Shown: positions 34,028 to 47,557, counted from the stretch's first letter. The stretch: 64,000 bases of DNA from Thalassococcus profundi (GCF_003344785.1 NZ_QPMK01000002.1:124001-188000); one strand, 5' to 3'. Made by a program: numbers and translations. Notes: generated by a model not told the origin, from the letters alone.

Positions 34028-34324
34028 ATGGGGATCACCTCTGGCCTCGTACTCTACGCCGTCCTGTGGTTCATGACCTTCCTCGTGGTCATTCCCATTC
34101 GCCTGCAGACGCAAGGCGACGTCGGCACGGTGGTCGAAGGCACCCATGCCGGGTCGCCCGAGGTGCACAACTTGCGCAAGAAGGCCTGGATCACCACCGG
34201 TGTTGCGGCGATCCTCTGGGCGATCATCGCGTCGATCATCATTTCGGGGCTCGTCACCGTGCGTGACATCGACATGTTCAACCGGATGGGGCCCGCGACT
34301 GAATCTGGTGAAACAGATGCGTGA
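34028..34324 (+). CDS. DUF1467 family small membrane protein
   Basis: A 98-residue protein with two hydrophobic helices ('GLVLYAVLWFMTFLVVIPIRL' and 'TTGVAAILWAIIASIIISGLVTV') and a polar tail. It matches DUF1467, which commonly follows mce in alphaproteobacteria. Function unknown. Its last 47 bases overlap the EI24 gene on the opposite strand, so the C-terminal tail ('DMFNRMGPATESGETDA') is the least constrained part. Confidence 0.88.
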   Translation: MGITSGLVLYAVLWFMTFLVVIPIRLQTQGDVGTVVEGTHAGSPEVHNLRKKAWITTGVAAILWAIIASIIISGLVTVRDIDMFNRMGPATESGETDA

Positions 34325-34979
34325 AGGTGGCCGCACCCAGGATCGGGATCAGCAGGTTCACCAGCGGCACCGATAACGGCATGGCCATCAGGATGCCGGC
34401 AATCCAGACCCGGCCGACGTTCTGGCGCAGCATCGTCCGCGCGCCCTCTCGCCCGACCCGGCGCATCGCGGCGAGCGTGAAATATTCCCGACCCAGCAGG
34501 TAACCGTTCATGCCCCAGAAGATGAAGGGCGAGAACGGCGGGAAGAAGACATACAGAAACAGCGCCAGCACGTTGGCGCCGATCAGCAGCCCGAGGAAGT
34601 TGATCGTGTCGCGCACCGCATCCCCGAACGGCACCCTGGTGGCAGGGGGCAGGTGCGGATAATGCCGGTCCTCGACCGCCTGCGCCACGTCCTCGAGGAA
34701 CATCGACGTGATGGCCGACGCGACCGGCAGCATGAGGAACACCGACAACAGCAGCATTACCCCGAACGACCCCCAGGTCAGCAGGTCGTTGAGCCAGGTG
34801 ACCTCGCCCACCAGCGGCACGGTGACCTCGTCGCCGAAGAGCGCCGAGAGCAGCCACAGGAACCCCGCGTAGAACACCACGAGCAGCGCGAAACTCAACC
34901 CGATCCCGAGGAACAGCACCCGCCGGAAGCGCGGATCGCCGATCTGCGCCACGGCGCGGAAAAAGCTGTTCAGGATCAT
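34278..34979 (-). CDS. EI24 domain (CysZ-like) membrane protein
   Basis: A 233-residue inner-membrane protein with several hydrophobic helices and the EI24/CysZ-type 'PFGDAVRDTINFLGLLIGANVLALFLYVFF' and 'WGMNGYLLGREYFTLAAMRRVG' blocks. CysZ is a sulfate permease, so sulfate uptake is possible and would fit the sulfotransferase genes in the window, but EI24 proteins are not all sulfate transporters. Its start overlaps the nitroreductase stop (ATGA) and its 3' end overlaps DUF1467 by 47 bp. Probably last gene of the minus-strand operon starting at 37147. Confidence 0.8.
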   Translation of the reverse strand: MILNSFFRAVAQIGDPRFRRVLFLGIGLSFALLVVFYAGFLWLLSALFGDEVTVPLVGEVTWLNDLLTWGSFGVMLLLSVFLMLPVASAITSMFLEDVAQAVEDRHYPHLPPATRVPFGDAVRDTINFLGLLIGANVLALFLYVFFPPFSPFIFWGMNGYLLGREYFTLAAMRRVGREGARTMLRQNVGRVWIAGILMAMPLSVPLVNLLIPILGAATFTHLFHQIQSRAPSG

Positions 34980-35554
34980 GCGGCGACCCAGGTCGTCACG
35001 GTGTCGAGATTCGGGCGCGGCCGTTCGGGCGGGGCGCTGGTTTCGGTGCCGATGTGGATGAACCCGGCCACCCGTTCGTTGGGCGCGAGGCCCAGCGCCT
35101 CTTCGACAAAGCCGCGGTCATGCGCGACCCAGCCCGACAGCCAGTTTGCCCCCCAGCCCGACGCCAGCGCGGCGTTCAACAGCGCCAGGCACACAGCGCC
35201 CGCGGAATAGGTCTGTTCGATCTCGGGGATCTTGGGCGAGGCACGCTGCACCTCGATCACCGCCACGCACAGCGGGCTGTCGGCGAATTGCTTGCGGCCC
35301 TTGTCCGCCTGTTCCGGGTCGAGCGACAACGCCGCGGCACGGTCCAGTGCGGTGTCTGCCAACCGATCCAGCGCCCCGCGCTCCAACACCAGCAACCGCC
35401 AGGGCTCGAGCTTTCCGTGATCCGGCGTCCGCACCGCCGCCTCGAGCAGCGGCATCAGCGCCGCGCGATCCGGGGCCGGTGCCGTCAGCGTCTTCGCCGG
35501 GCGCGACCGGCGGGTCAGCAGGAAATCGAGGGCGGCGGGATTCGGGTCGGGCAT
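34976..35554 (-). CDS. Nitroreductase family protein
   Basis: A 192-residue FMN-dependent oxidoreductase with the FMN-binding start 'DFLLTRRSRPAKTL' (RRS motif) and 'AVRTPDHGKLEPWRLLVLE', matching the YdjA-like short nitroreductases. These reduce nitro compounds, quinones or flavins. The start is at 35554 (AAAGGAG upstream); 17 further upstream codons are not conserved. Co-oriented with EI24 downstream (ATGA overlap). Confidence 0.87.
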   Translation of the reverse strand: MPDPNPAALDFLLTRRSRPAKTLTAPAPDRAALMPLLEAAVRTPDHGKLEPWRLLVLERGALDRLADTALDRAAALSLDPEQADKGRKQFADSPLCVAVIEVQRASPKIPEIEQTYSAGAVCLALLNAALASGWGANWLSGWVAHDRGFVEEALGLAPNERVAGFIHIGTETSAPPERPRPNLDTVTTWVAA

Positions 35555-35625
35555 AGGCGTCTCCTTTGATGACGCATATGTCAGCGCGGCGGCGGAGAGT
35601 TTCAACCGTTTTGCGCAGCCGCCCG

Positions 35626-35868
35626 TCAGTCGCCCGAACGCTTGGTGCGCGAATAAACCCCTTCGGGCAGCGAAATCGCCGCCGCAAGGTCGCGCATCTG
35701 CGCGATCGACAGGGTGATCTTCTGCATCCGGTCGGTGCGAGGGTCATATTGTTCGACGGTGATGCATTCCTCGAAGGAATGCACGACGATGTCTTCCTGC
35801 AACGGCGCTTCGCCCTCGTCCACGAGGGTCACCACGGTCGCGTCGAATTCGTGCTCTATGCTGAACAT
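35626..35868 (-). CDS. Small hypothetical protein (80 residues)
   Basis: An acidic 80-residue protein starting 'MFSIEHEFDATVVTLVDEGE' with alternating hydrophobic/charged residues typical of a small beta/alpha fold and a 'YSRTKRSGD' end. I do not recognise a family; similar small proteins occur in Rhodobacteraceae. It sits between the DCC and nitroreductase genes, nine bases after the DCC stop, so it is likely co-transcribed. Function unknown. Confidence 0.6.
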   Translation of the reverse strand: MFSIEHEFDATVVTLVDEGEAPLQEDIVVHSFEECITVEQYDPRTDRMQKITLSIAQMRDLAAAISLPEGVYSRTKRSGD

Positions 35869-35877
35869 GGTGCCAGA

Positions 35878-36270
35878 CTATCCGCGCGGCACCGCCTTGC
35901 CTAGCCTCTGCCTGCGCCGATGCAGGGCGAAAAGCGCAGGCGCGGCGATGTAGTCGTACAGCGCGGCCGAGACCTGCGCCACGCCCGGCAGGCGTACCAT
36001 CCGCGCCAGCCAGGCCAGATGCGGCAGCCGGTCCCAGAGCAGCGCGAAGGCCGGGATGCCGTCGTACATCCGGCCGTCCTTGAGCACGTGGAACCGGCGT
36101 GCCGCCGCACGTTCCGTCAGGCCGTAACGTTCCAACGCCGCGCGGTCCAGCCCGACATACGCGACCGGCAGATCATGCGCGCGGGTGTAACGCTTGTAGG
36201 CTGCCACCTCGCGCGCGCAGATCGGGCAGGTGTCGTTGTAGATCACGGTGAGGTCAGCTGTCTGGTCCAT
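35878..36270 (-). CDS. DCC family thiol-disulfide oxidoreductase
   Basis: A 130-residue thioredoxin-fold protein with CxxC at Cys15-Cys18 in 'VIYNDTCPICAREVAAYKRY', the DCC (DUF393) signature 'DTCPIC', then 'YVGLDRAALERYGLTERAAARRFHVLKDGRMYDG' and a cis-Pro-like segment. Cytoplasmic redox role assumed. Upstream of the small 80-residue protein and nitroreductase in the same direction. Confidence 0.88.
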   Translation of the reverse strand: MDQTADLTVIYNDTCPICAREVAAYKRYTRAHDLPVAYVGLDRAALERYGLTERAAARRFHVLKDGRMYDGIPAFALLWDRLPHLAWLARMVRLPGVAQVSAALYDYIAAPALFALHRRRQRLGKAVPRG

Positions 36271-36310
36271 GCGACACAGCTAGGCGCCCCGCAGGCCCCG
36301 GCAAGCGCCG

Positions 36311-37147
36311 TCAGAGATGCCGCGACAGCATGTCCTGCAGCACCGGGCACAACGCCGCGGCGGCCTCCTGGTGGGTCCGCGGGCCGATCATGCCCTGTGC
36401 CGCACTCGCGTCGAATTCGTCGTAGATCATGCCCTGCGTGCCCTCGGCCCGGGCCTCTTCGGACGGGCAGACGATGACCACGCCGGCGACGCGGGGGCGC
36501 AGCACCTCGACCATCGCGGCGGTGATGAACAGCGGATCGCCGGTCACGTCGGTCGCGTCGGTGTCGGGCGGCGGCTGATCGGCGAACCAGAGCAGCACGA
36601 TGGGGCCGCGCAACGCACCCACGAGCAGCTTCATCCGGGCGGTCCAGGCCGCGCGCAATTCTGCGACCATCAGGCCAAAGCGGTCCTCGGACAGGTCGCG
36701 GAGGCGGGTCAGCATGTGGCGTGTAAAGTGAAACTCGGTAAAATCCACCTCGGGGTAGATCGCCTGCAACGTGCGCGAGGCGCGCAGGAACCGGTCGTTG
36801 CGCCGCGGATGCACTGCGTAATAGCGGTTCGACATGTTCTGCGCGCCCATCACCTGGATCACGGTGGCGGCGGCGCCTTCGGCGGCCTGCATGATCGTCG
36901 GATCGTTGAGGTAGAGGTCGAGCCCCGCATTGGGGCTGCCGAAATTGACGCAGGGCACAGAGAGACCCTGTTCCGTCAGTGCCGGAAACGGCTCTTCGAT
37001 GAACCGCCCGTAGGTGTCCGTGCCACCCAGGAACGCGATGTAATCGCCCTGCAGCCTGCGGCGCGGGCCGCGGAACTGCACCCTGCTCAGGCCATACCTG
37101 CACGGATAGTATTCAAGGGCGTCGCCGCCCTTTCCGACATACGTCAT
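36311..37147 (-). CDS. DUF6473 family protein
   Basis: A 278-residue protein matching, from memory, DUF6473: 'GDALEYYPCRYGLSRVQFRGPRR', 'YIAFLGGTDTYGRFIEEPFP', 'VVNFGSPNAGLDLYLNDP'-type blocks, and 'GAQNMSNRYYAVHPRRNDRFLRAS'. The G-G-T/D-T start and later acidic/His region look like a SGNH-type hydrolase fold, but the family is uncharacterised; polysaccharide-modification is a guess. Start choice: ATG 37147, with GTG codons at 37150 and 37156 possible. Probably head of the minus-strand operon. Confidence 0.75.
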   Translation of the reverse strand: MTYVGKGGDALEYYPCRYGLSRVQFRGPRRRLQGDYIAFLGGTDTYGRFIEEPFPALTEQGLSVPCVNFGSPNAGLDLYLNDPTIMQAAEGAAATVIQVMGAQNMSNRYYAVHPRRNDRFLRASRTLQAIYPEVDFTEFHFTRHMLTRLRDLSEDRFGLMVAELRAAWTARMKLLVGALRGPIVLLWFADQPPPDTDATDVTGDPLFITAAMVEVLRPRVAGVVIVCPSEEARAEGTQGMIYDEFDASAAQGMIGPRTHQEAAAALCPVLQDMLSRHL

Positions 37148-37303
37148 CACACCCACCTTTTCTCATTCCCGCGAACAGATTCGGTGTTTTCCCTTTCCAA
37201 ATCGCTAACCTGAAAATGCGCCTTTAACTTGAGCGACCCGCCTTGCAGCCGCCCGGCCCGCGGGCCTATGGTTGCGCTCAGGCCAAAGGCAAGGATGACA
37301 GGC

Positions 37304-38179
37304 ATGGAAATCAAGTCGGTGGGCGTCGTGGGCGCGGGGCAGATGGGCAACGGCATCGCGCATGTGATGGCGCTCTCGGGCTACGACGTGCAGCTCAACG
37401 ATGTGAACCAGGAAGCGCTCGACAAGGCGCTGTCGGTCATCGAGCGCAACCTCGACCGGCAGGTCAGCCGCGAAAAGATCACCCAGGCCGACAAGGAGGC
37501 CGCCATGGGCCGCGTCTCGACCACGCTCGAGATCAGCGAACTGGGCCAGGCCGACCTGGTGATCGAGGCGGCGACCGAACGCGAAGAGGTCAAGCACAAG
37601 ATTTTTGAATCGCTGGTGCCGCATCTCAAGCCCGAAACGATCCTGACTTCGAACACCTCGTCCATTTCGATCACCCGCCTGGCCAGCCGCACCGACCGGC
37701 CGGAAAAATTCATGGGCTTTCATTTCATGAACCCGGTGCCGGTGATGCAGCTGGTCGAGCTCATCCGCGGCATCGCCACCGATGGCGACACCTACGACGC
37801 CTGCCATGCGGTGGTGGAAAAGCTGGGCAAGACCGCCGCCTCGGCCGAGGATTTTCCGGCCTTCATCGTCAATCGCATCCTGATGCCGATGATCAACGAG
37901 GCGGTCTATACGCTGTACGAGGGCGTCGGCAACGTGCGGTCCATCGACGAGGCGATGAAACTCGGCGCGAACCACCCCATGGGGCCGCTGGAGCTTGCGG
38001 ATTTCATCGGGCTGGACACCTGTCTGGCGATCATGAACGTCCTGCACGACGGGCTGGGCGACACCAAGTACCGGCCCTGCCCGCTCCTGTCGAAATACGT
38101 CGAGGCCGGGTGGCTGGGCCGCAAGTCGGGCCGCGGGTTCTACGACTACCGCGGCGACACGCCGACGCCGACCCGCTAG
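37304..38179 (+). CDS. 3-hydroxybutyryl-CoA dehydrogenase
   Basis: A 291-residue NAD(P)-dependent enzyme oxidising 3-hydroxybutyryl-CoA to acetoacetyl-CoA. Rossmann motif GAGQMGNGIA (10-19), 'SNTSSISITRLA' and 'GFHFMNPVPVMQLVELIRG' (catalytic His within), 'NRILMPMINEAVYTLYEGVGN', and 'HPMGPLELADFIGLDTCL'. Single-domain length fits the Clostridium-type enzyme (282 residues), not the FadB fusion. Links to polyhydroxybutyrate or the ethylmalonyl-CoA pathway. Start at 37304 with AAGGATG; an ATG at 37295 is possible. Convergent with the glycosyltransferase gene (2 bp apart). Confidence 0.95.
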   Translation: MEIKSVGVVGAGQMGNGIAHVMALSGYDVQLNDVNQEALDKALSVIERNLDRQVSREKITQADKEAAMGRVSTTLEISELGQADLVIEAATEREEVKHKIFESLVPHLKPETILTSNTSSISITRLASRTDRPEKFMGFHFMNPVPVMQLVELIRGIATDGDTYDACHAVVEKLGKTAASAEDFPAFIVNRILMPMINEAVYTLYEGVGNVRSIDEAMKLGANHPMGPLELADFIGLDTCLAIMNVLHDGLGDTKYRPCPLLSKYVEAGWLGRKSGRGFYDYRGDTPTPTR

Positions 38180-38180
38180 G

Positions 38181-39245
38181 TCAGCGCCCGCCCGGCACGT
38201 CGCGGATCAGCCCGGTCAGCGACTGCGGACCTTCGTAGCGGCGGCTGTGCTCGAAGACCGGCGACCGGTCCAGCCCGCCGCCGTCGAGCAGCGCCTTGTA
38301 ATACCGGCTGCCGCCCGCGTGCTGGCCACGCTGGACGATGTATTCGATGCCGGCCCGGCCGCGGGTCAGCGGGAAATGCAGCAGCGCCGCGATACTTTCC
38401 GAAAGCCGCACCGGCCGGTCCATCACATGCCCGTTGAAAACCGTTCCCGGCTGCCATTTGAACAACCCGATCTTGGTGGCGTTGAGCGCGCCTTGAAAAA
38501 GGTGCCGGGTGCGGTTGCGCGCGAGCCGGCGCAGAACCGCGTCCAATCCGCGCGGCGTGACCGTCCGGTCGAGTCTCAGAAACCGCTCGATCATCCGGCT
38601 TTGCAGCGCCGTAGGCTGCGCATCCTGCAGGAAGAACAGCCGGTCACGCGCGCCGCCGTTGAACCGGACGGGCGGCGCGGGGTGGGTCTCCAACTGTTTT
38701 TTCGTCACCGGGCGCATGGTATAGCCGCCGGGAAAGGGTGCGGGTCCGTCGAAATGGTCGAAGCGCTGCGTCAGCGACAGCCCGTCGTCGGCTTTGTGGA
38801 CGTGATCGGCTAGAGCCAAGTCCCCGTACATGTCGATCATCAGCGCAATGGCGGCCTCGGCGCCTTCGGCCTCCAAAGCCGCGATGTATCCAGCAAGGCC
38901 GCGCGACACCGGCCCGGGGCAGACGAACAACTCGTCTACGTCCGGTGACAGGCACCATTGCCCCGCGCCATAGTGATCCAGCAGACCGGATTTCCAGATC
39001 GCCCTTTCCTTGCCGAACTCCGCCCCCGGCACCGGTTCGAAGAGCGTCACGTCGGGCTGCGCCGCGAGGTATTCGCGGCTCCCGTCGGTGGAGCGGTCGT
39101 CGACGATCAGGAACGAGGCGTAGCAAAGCGTGCGGTAGTGCGACAGGAAGTCCGGCAGAATGTTGATCTCGTTGTGCGACAGCGCCACGACGGGCGTCTG
39201 GCCGGGACGATGCCGGTCTTCGGTGATCCGCGTGATCCGGTCCAT
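38181..39245 (-). CDS. Glycosyltransferase family 2-like protein
   Basis: A 354-residue GT-A fold protein. The N-terminal sugar-nucleotide block is 'VVALSHNEINILPDFLSHYR' and 'SFLIVDDRSTDGSREYLAAQP' with the acidic 'CLSPDVDELFVCP' (DxD-like) region, then a long C-terminal domain with Arg-rich helices. Members synthesise surface polysaccharides. Start at 39245 follows AGGGG; an upstream in-frame ATG (39353) would add residues with no homology. Ends two bases from the 3-hydroxybutyryl-CoA dehydrogenase stop. The acceptor is unknown. Confidence 0.8.
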   Translation of the reverse strand: MDRITRITEDRHRPGQTPVVALSHNEINILPDFLSHYRTLCYASFLIVDDRSTDGSREYLAAQPDVTLFEPVPGAEFGKERAIWKSGLLDHYGAGQWCLSPDVDELFVCPGPVSRGLAGYIAALEAEGAEAAIALMIDMYGDLALADHVHKADDGLSLTQRFDHFDGPAPFPGGYTMRPVTKKQLETHPAPPVRFNGGARDRLFFLQDAQPTALQSRMIERFLRLDRTVTPRGLDAVLRRLARNRTRHLFQGALNATKIGLFKWQPGTVFNGHVMDRPVRLSESIAALLHFPLTRGRAGIEYIVQRGQHAGGSRYYKALLDGGGLDRSPVFEHSRRYEGPQSLTGLIRDVPGGR

Positions 39246-39369
39246 GGCCACCCCTGCTTCTGCGATACCGGCAGGCATATCCCCCGGGCATGTGGCTGGC
39301 AACCGTCGCCACGTGCTTCCGAATCTTGGCGCTCGATCTGTTTTCGCTACCATTTTCAGCGCCCCGCCG

Positions 39370-39408
39370 GATATGTGATCACAGCCTTTGGGCGCGTGAT
39401 CACATATC
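39370..39408. promoter_or_regulatory. Paired palindromic operator upstream of sucC
   Basis: GATATGTGATCAC (39370-39382) is repeated as its exact reverse complement GTGATCACATATC (39396-39408), with 13 bases between. Each arm carries its own GTGATCAC palindrome; the two centres are 21 bp apart, two helical turns, so dimers would bind on the same face. It lies about 105-145 bp upstream of the sucC ATG, outside the glycosyltransferase reading frame as I have started it. No protein is assigned; a GntR-, LacI- or FNR/CRP-type regulator could bind such sequences. Confidence 0.7.
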
Positions 39409-39513
39409 TGGGGTTTTGCCGCGAATTGATCGCATTGGGCAAGTTTTCGGTTAAGGTCGCCTGAAACCTATGCCTATACCAGATGCAATCGCAGCAAGAC
39501 GGGACAGGATTCC

Positions 39514-40707
39514 ATGAATATCCACGAGTATCAGGCGAAAGCCCTGCTGCGCAGCTACGGCGCTCCGGTGTCCGATGGCCGCGTGGTTCTGAGGGCCGAA
39601 GAAGCCAAGACCGCGGCAAGCGCGCTCGACGGACCGCTTTGGGTCGTCAAGGCGCAGATCCACGCAGGTGGCCGCGGCAAGGGCAGCTTCAAGGAAGCCG
39701 ATGCCGGTGAGAAAGGCGGCGTGCGGCTCGCGAAATCGGTAGAGGAAGCCGCGGACGAGGCCAAGCGCATGCTGGGCCGCACCCTGGTCACCCACCAGAC
39801 CGGACCGGCGGGCAAGCAGGTCAACCGCATCTACATCGAGGACGGCAGCGGCATCGAAACCGAACTGTACCTCGCCCTGCTGGTCGACCGCGTGACCAGC
39901 CGCATTTCCTTCGTCTGCTCGACCGAAGGCGGCATGGACATCGAAGAGGTCGCGGCGAAGACGCCGGAAAAGATCCTCAGCTTCTCGATCGACCCCGCCA
40001 CCGGCTACCAGGCGTTCCACGGCCGCCGCATCGGTTTCGCCCTGGGCCTGACCGGCAAGGCGATGAAGCAATGCGTCGGTCTGATGGGCACACTCTACAA
40101 GATGTTCGTCGAAAAAGACATGGAGATGCTCGAGATCAACCCCCTCATCGTCACCGACGAGGGCGATCTCAAGTGTCTCGACGCCAAGATGGGTTTCGAC
40201 GGCAACGCGATCTACCGCCACGCGGATATCGGCGAGCTGCGCGACACCTCCGAGGAAGACACCAAGGAGCTGGAAGCGTCGAAGTACGACCTCAACTACA
40301 TCGCCCTGGACGGCGAGATCGGCTGCATGGTGAACGGCGCGGGCCTCGCCATGGCGACCATGGACATCATCAAGCTCTACGGCGCGGAGCCTGCCAACTT
40401 CCTCGACGTAGGCGGCGGTGCGACCAAGGAAAAGGTCACCGAGGCGTTCAAGATCATCACCTCGGACAAGAACGTCAAAGGCATCCTGGTGAACATCTTC
40501 GGCGGCATCATGCGCTGCGACGTGATCGCGGAAGGCGTCGTCGCCGCGGTCAAGGAAGTCGGGCTCGAAGTGCCGCTGGTTGTCCGCCTGGAGGGCACCA
40601 ACGTGGAAAAGGGCAAGGAGATCATCCGGTCCTCCGGTCTCAACGTGATCGCCGCCGACGACCTCAAGGACGGCGCGCAGAAGATCGTGAAGGCGGTCAA
40701 GGGCTGA
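39514..40707 (+). CDS. sucC: Succinate-CoA ligase (ADP-forming) beta subunit
   Basis: A 397-residue beta subunit of the TCA enzyme making ATP from succinyl-CoA. ATP-grasp start '[25 protein letters not shown]', nucleotide-binding '[18 protein letters not shown]', '[30 protein letters not shown]' and '[19 protein letters not shown]' with '[17 protein letters not shown]'. First gene of a large operon; a paired palindrome lies upstream and a CTATAC -10-like box (39474-39479) lies about 35 bp before the ATG. Confidence 0.98.
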   Translation: MNIHEYQAKALLRSYGAPVSDGRVVLRAEEAKTAASALDGPLWVVKAQIHAGGRGKGSFKEADAGEKGGVRLAKSVEEAADEAKRMLGRTLVTHQTGPAGKQVNRIYIEDGSGIETELYLALLVDRVTSRISFVCSTEGGMDIEEVAAKTPEKILSFSIDPATGYQAFHGRRIGFALGLTGKAMKQCVGLMGTLYKMFVEKDMEMLEINPLIVTDEGDLKCLDAKMGFDGNAIYRHADIGELRDTSEEDTKELEASKYDLNYIALDGEIGCMVNGAGLAMATMDIIKLYGAEPANFLDVGGGATKEKVTEAFKIITSDKNVKGILVNIFGGIMRCDVIAEGVVAAVKEVGLEVPLVVRLEGTNVEKGKEIIRSSGLNVIAADDLKDGAQKIVKAVKG

Positions 40708-40795
40708 GCCATGCGCGGAACCGGGCCTCATATCGGATATACGGCGGAACCGACCAACGCTTTGGCGGGTTTCCTCTCGAACGGAGGTTTCCGCC

Positions 40796-41143
40796 ATGCC
40801 CGATCTTCTGCCCGACCGTCACAGCCTGCCCGAGCTGGTGCAGCACTACCTGCCCGCGTCGCGACGGGAGCGCCTGACACCCTTCGTCTACGCCGGGGGG
40901 ATGGTCGCCATCGGACTGACGCTGTTGCTGGCCAAACCACGGATCGGCAACGTGCCGCGGTCGGACCTGTCCGGGGACCGTCCGGCCATGGGGCGCAGAC
41001 GTCGTGCCGCGCGCAAGTCGCGGGACGTGGTCGCGCCCTTCGCGCCCGGCAACGTCACGGATTCGATCGGTCGGTCGCTGATGGTCGGCGGTGTCGCGCT
41101 GGCGCTGACGCGGCTGCTGGACGAAATGTCCGGTCGCGACTGA
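40796..41143 (+). CDS. Small hypothetical membrane protein between sucC and sucD
   Basis: A 115-residue protein: hydrophobic helix 'FVYAGGMVAIGLTLLLAKP' (about 30-48), an Arg-rich stretch (GRRRRAARKSRD), then a weaker hydrophobic 'SLMVGGVALALTRLL' segment. No family recognised. A GGAGG ribosome site (40784-40788) seven bases before the ATG supports translation. It lies 88 bp after sucC and 140 bp before sucD, so it is transcribed with the TCA operon. Function unknown. Confidence 0.6.
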   Translation: MPDLLPDRHSLPELVQHYLPASRRERLTPFVYAGGMVAIGLTLLLAKPRIGNVPRSDLSGDRPAMGRRRRAARKSRDVVAPFAPGNVTDSIGRSLMVGGVALALTRLLDEMSGRD

Positions 41144-41283
41144 CCCCCACCCTTTCGCACATCTTCATTCGGCAGGGCGCGCCTTTGGGCGACGGCCTGC
41201 CTATTCGCATCCACGGCCCGCAGCACGCGGCGCCGTTTCTGAAATTGCACCGCACAGACGCGGCTGAATAAGGAGACTGCCCC

Positions 41284-42171
41284 ATGGCCGTCCTCATCGA
41301 CGAGAACACCAAAGTCATCTGCCAGGGCCTGACCGGGAGCCAAGGCACGTTCCACACCGAACAGGCCATCGCCTACGGCACCCAGATGGTCGGCGGCGTG
41401 ACCCCCGGCAAGGGCGGACAGACGCATCTCGATCTGCCGGTCTTCAACTCGGTCCACGAGGCGATGGACAAGACCGGCGCCAATGCGAGCGTCATCTACG
41501 TGCCGCCGCCCTTCGCCGCGGATTCGATCCTCGAGGCGCTGGATGCCGAGATGCCGCTGATCATCTGCATCACCGAGGGCATTCCGGTGCTCGACATGAT
41601 GAAGGTCAAGAAGGCGCTCGAAGGCTCCTCCTCGCGCCTGATCGGGCCGAACTGCCCCGGCGTCATCACCCCCGGCGCCTGCAAGATCGGCATCATGCCG
41701 GGCCACATCCACAAGCGCGGCAGCGTCGGCGTCGTATCGCGCTCCGGCACACTGACCTACGAGGCGGTGAAACAGACCTCCGACAGCGGCCTTGGCCAGT
41801 CAACGGCGGTGGGCATCGGCGGCGACCCGATCAAGGGCACCGAGCATATCGACGTGCTCGAGATGTTCCTGGCCGATCCCGAGACCGAAAGCATCATCAT
41901 GATCGGTGAAATCGGCGGCTCCGCCGAGGAAGACGCGGCGCAATTCCTCGCCGACGAAAAGAAAAAGGGCCGCTGGAAGCCCACCGCCGGCTTCATCGCC
42001 GGCCGCACCGCCCCTCCGGGCCGCCGCATGGGCCACGCCGGCGCGATCGTCGCCGGCGGCAAGGGCGGTGCAGACGACAAGATCGAAGCGATGAAGAGCG
42101 CCGGGATCGTCGTCGCCGACAGCCCTGCAGGGCTCGGCGAGGCAGTGCTCGAAGCGATCGCAAAGGGGTAA
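41284..42171 (+). CDS. sucD: Succinate-CoA ligase (ADP-forming) alpha subunit
   Basis: A 295-residue alpha subunit. CoA-binding '[33 protein letters not shown]' and '[20 protein letters not shown]'; the phosphorylated histidine is His251 in '[17 protein letters not shown]'. '[11 protein letters not shown]' and '[26 protein letters not shown]' are family blocks. Start preceded by AAGGAGA. Complements sucC. Confidence 0.98.
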   Translation: MAVLIDENTKVICQGLTGSQGTFHTEQAIAYGTQMVGGVTPGKGGQTHLDLPVFNSVHEAMDKTGANASVIYVPPPFAADSILEALDAEMPLIICITEGIPVLDMMKVKKALEGSSSRLIGPNCPGVITPGACKIGIMPGHIHKRGSVGVVSRSGTLTYEAVKQTSDSGLGQSTAVGIGGDPIKGTEHIDVLEMFLADPETESIIMIGEIGGSAEEDAAQFLADEKKKGRWKPTAGFIAGRTAPPGRRMGHAGAIVAGGKGGADDKIEAMKSAGIVVADSPAGLGEAVLEAIAKG

Positions 42172-42201
42172 CACGTCACGTTCCGCAACAGGGTGGGCAT
42201 C

Positions 42202-42978
42202 ATGGGACAGACAGAACGGTACTGGCACCGCGCCGCACGGCGCATTTCGACCCTCGGCAAGGGTCTTGGTCTGGCTGTCGCCACCCTGATGCTCGCTTCG
42301 GCGGCCGGGGCGCTGGAAATGGGCGCGCTCAAGGGGGCGGTCTACGGCTCCGGCAACCGGAACCTCGTGGTGTTTCTGCACGGTGACAGCGGGCCGGGAT
42401 ACATGGACCGCTTTGCCGCGAGCGTCGCGCAGCGCGCCCCGGGCACCACCACGGTCGCGCTGACCCGTCCCGCCTTTGCCGGCGCGACCGGGCGCAGCCC
42501 CGGTCAGAACCCCGACAGGGACCATTATACGCGGTCCAACAACAAGGCGCTGGCGGACTCGCTGGCGACGATGAAGCGCGCCGTCGGGGCCGCGAACCTG
42601 ATCGTCGTCGGGCATTCCGGCGGCTCTGCGCAGCTTGGCACCGTGATCGGCAAATATCCCGGCATCGTCGATGTCGCCATCCTGGCCGCCTGCCCCTGTG
42701 ACGTGCCGAACTGGCGCAAGCACCGGCGCGGCAACAACAGCTGGACCCAGAGCGAAAGCCCCCACACTTTCGCGCGCAAGGTTTCTCGGGCCACGCGGGT
42801 GATCGCCGTCACCGGGTCGCGCGACGACAACACCTTGCCGCGCTTCGCGGAATCCTACATCGGATTGGCGCGGCAGGCCGGAGTGCCCGCGCAAATGATC
42901 GTGCAGTCCGGTGCCACCCACGATTGGTCCAGCCTGCAAGGCACCGTGGACGCGGTGCTGCGGCAAACCCTCCGGTAA
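42202..42978 (+). CDS. Exported alpha/beta-hydrolase within the TCA operon
   Basis: A 258-residue protein with a signal-like N-terminus (about 15-37, Leu/Ala-rich) and an alpha/beta-hydrolase fold: oxyanion 'VVFLHGDSGPGY' (about 57-68), nucleophile Ser139 in 'VVGHSGGSA' (GHSGG), and later Asp ('VTGSRDDNTLP') and His ('GATHDWSSL') completing a triad. No CoA or lipid-specific features seen. The ATG at 42202 follows AGGGTGGG; a GTG at 42193 is possible. An exported hydrolase between sucD and sucA is unusual and may be incidental. Confidence 0.75.
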   Translation: MGQTERYWHRAARRISTLGKGLGLAVATLMLASAAGALEMGALKGAVYGSGNRNLVVFLHGDSGPGYMDRFAASVAQRAPGTTTVALTRPAFAGATGRSPGQNPDRDHYTRSNNKALADSLATMKRAVGAANLIVVGHSGGSAQLGTVIGKYPGIVDVAILAACPCDVPNWRKHRRGNNSWTQSESPHTFARKVSRATRVIAVTGSRDDNTLPRFAESYIGLARQAGVPAQMIVQSGATHDWSSLQGTVDAVLRQTLR

Positions 42979-43012
42979 CCCACCGGCCCAGATTCCTAGC
43001 GGGAGCCTTCCT

Positions 43013-45985
<2,973 letters not shown>

Positions 45986-45989
45986 CGCC

Positions 45990-47555
<1,566 letters not shown>

Positions 47556-47557
47556 AT

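Noticed and set aside
39370-39408. CRP site
   Set aside because: The TGTGA..TCACA halves have no 6-bp spacer, so the classical CRP consensus is not met; called a generic paired palindrome.
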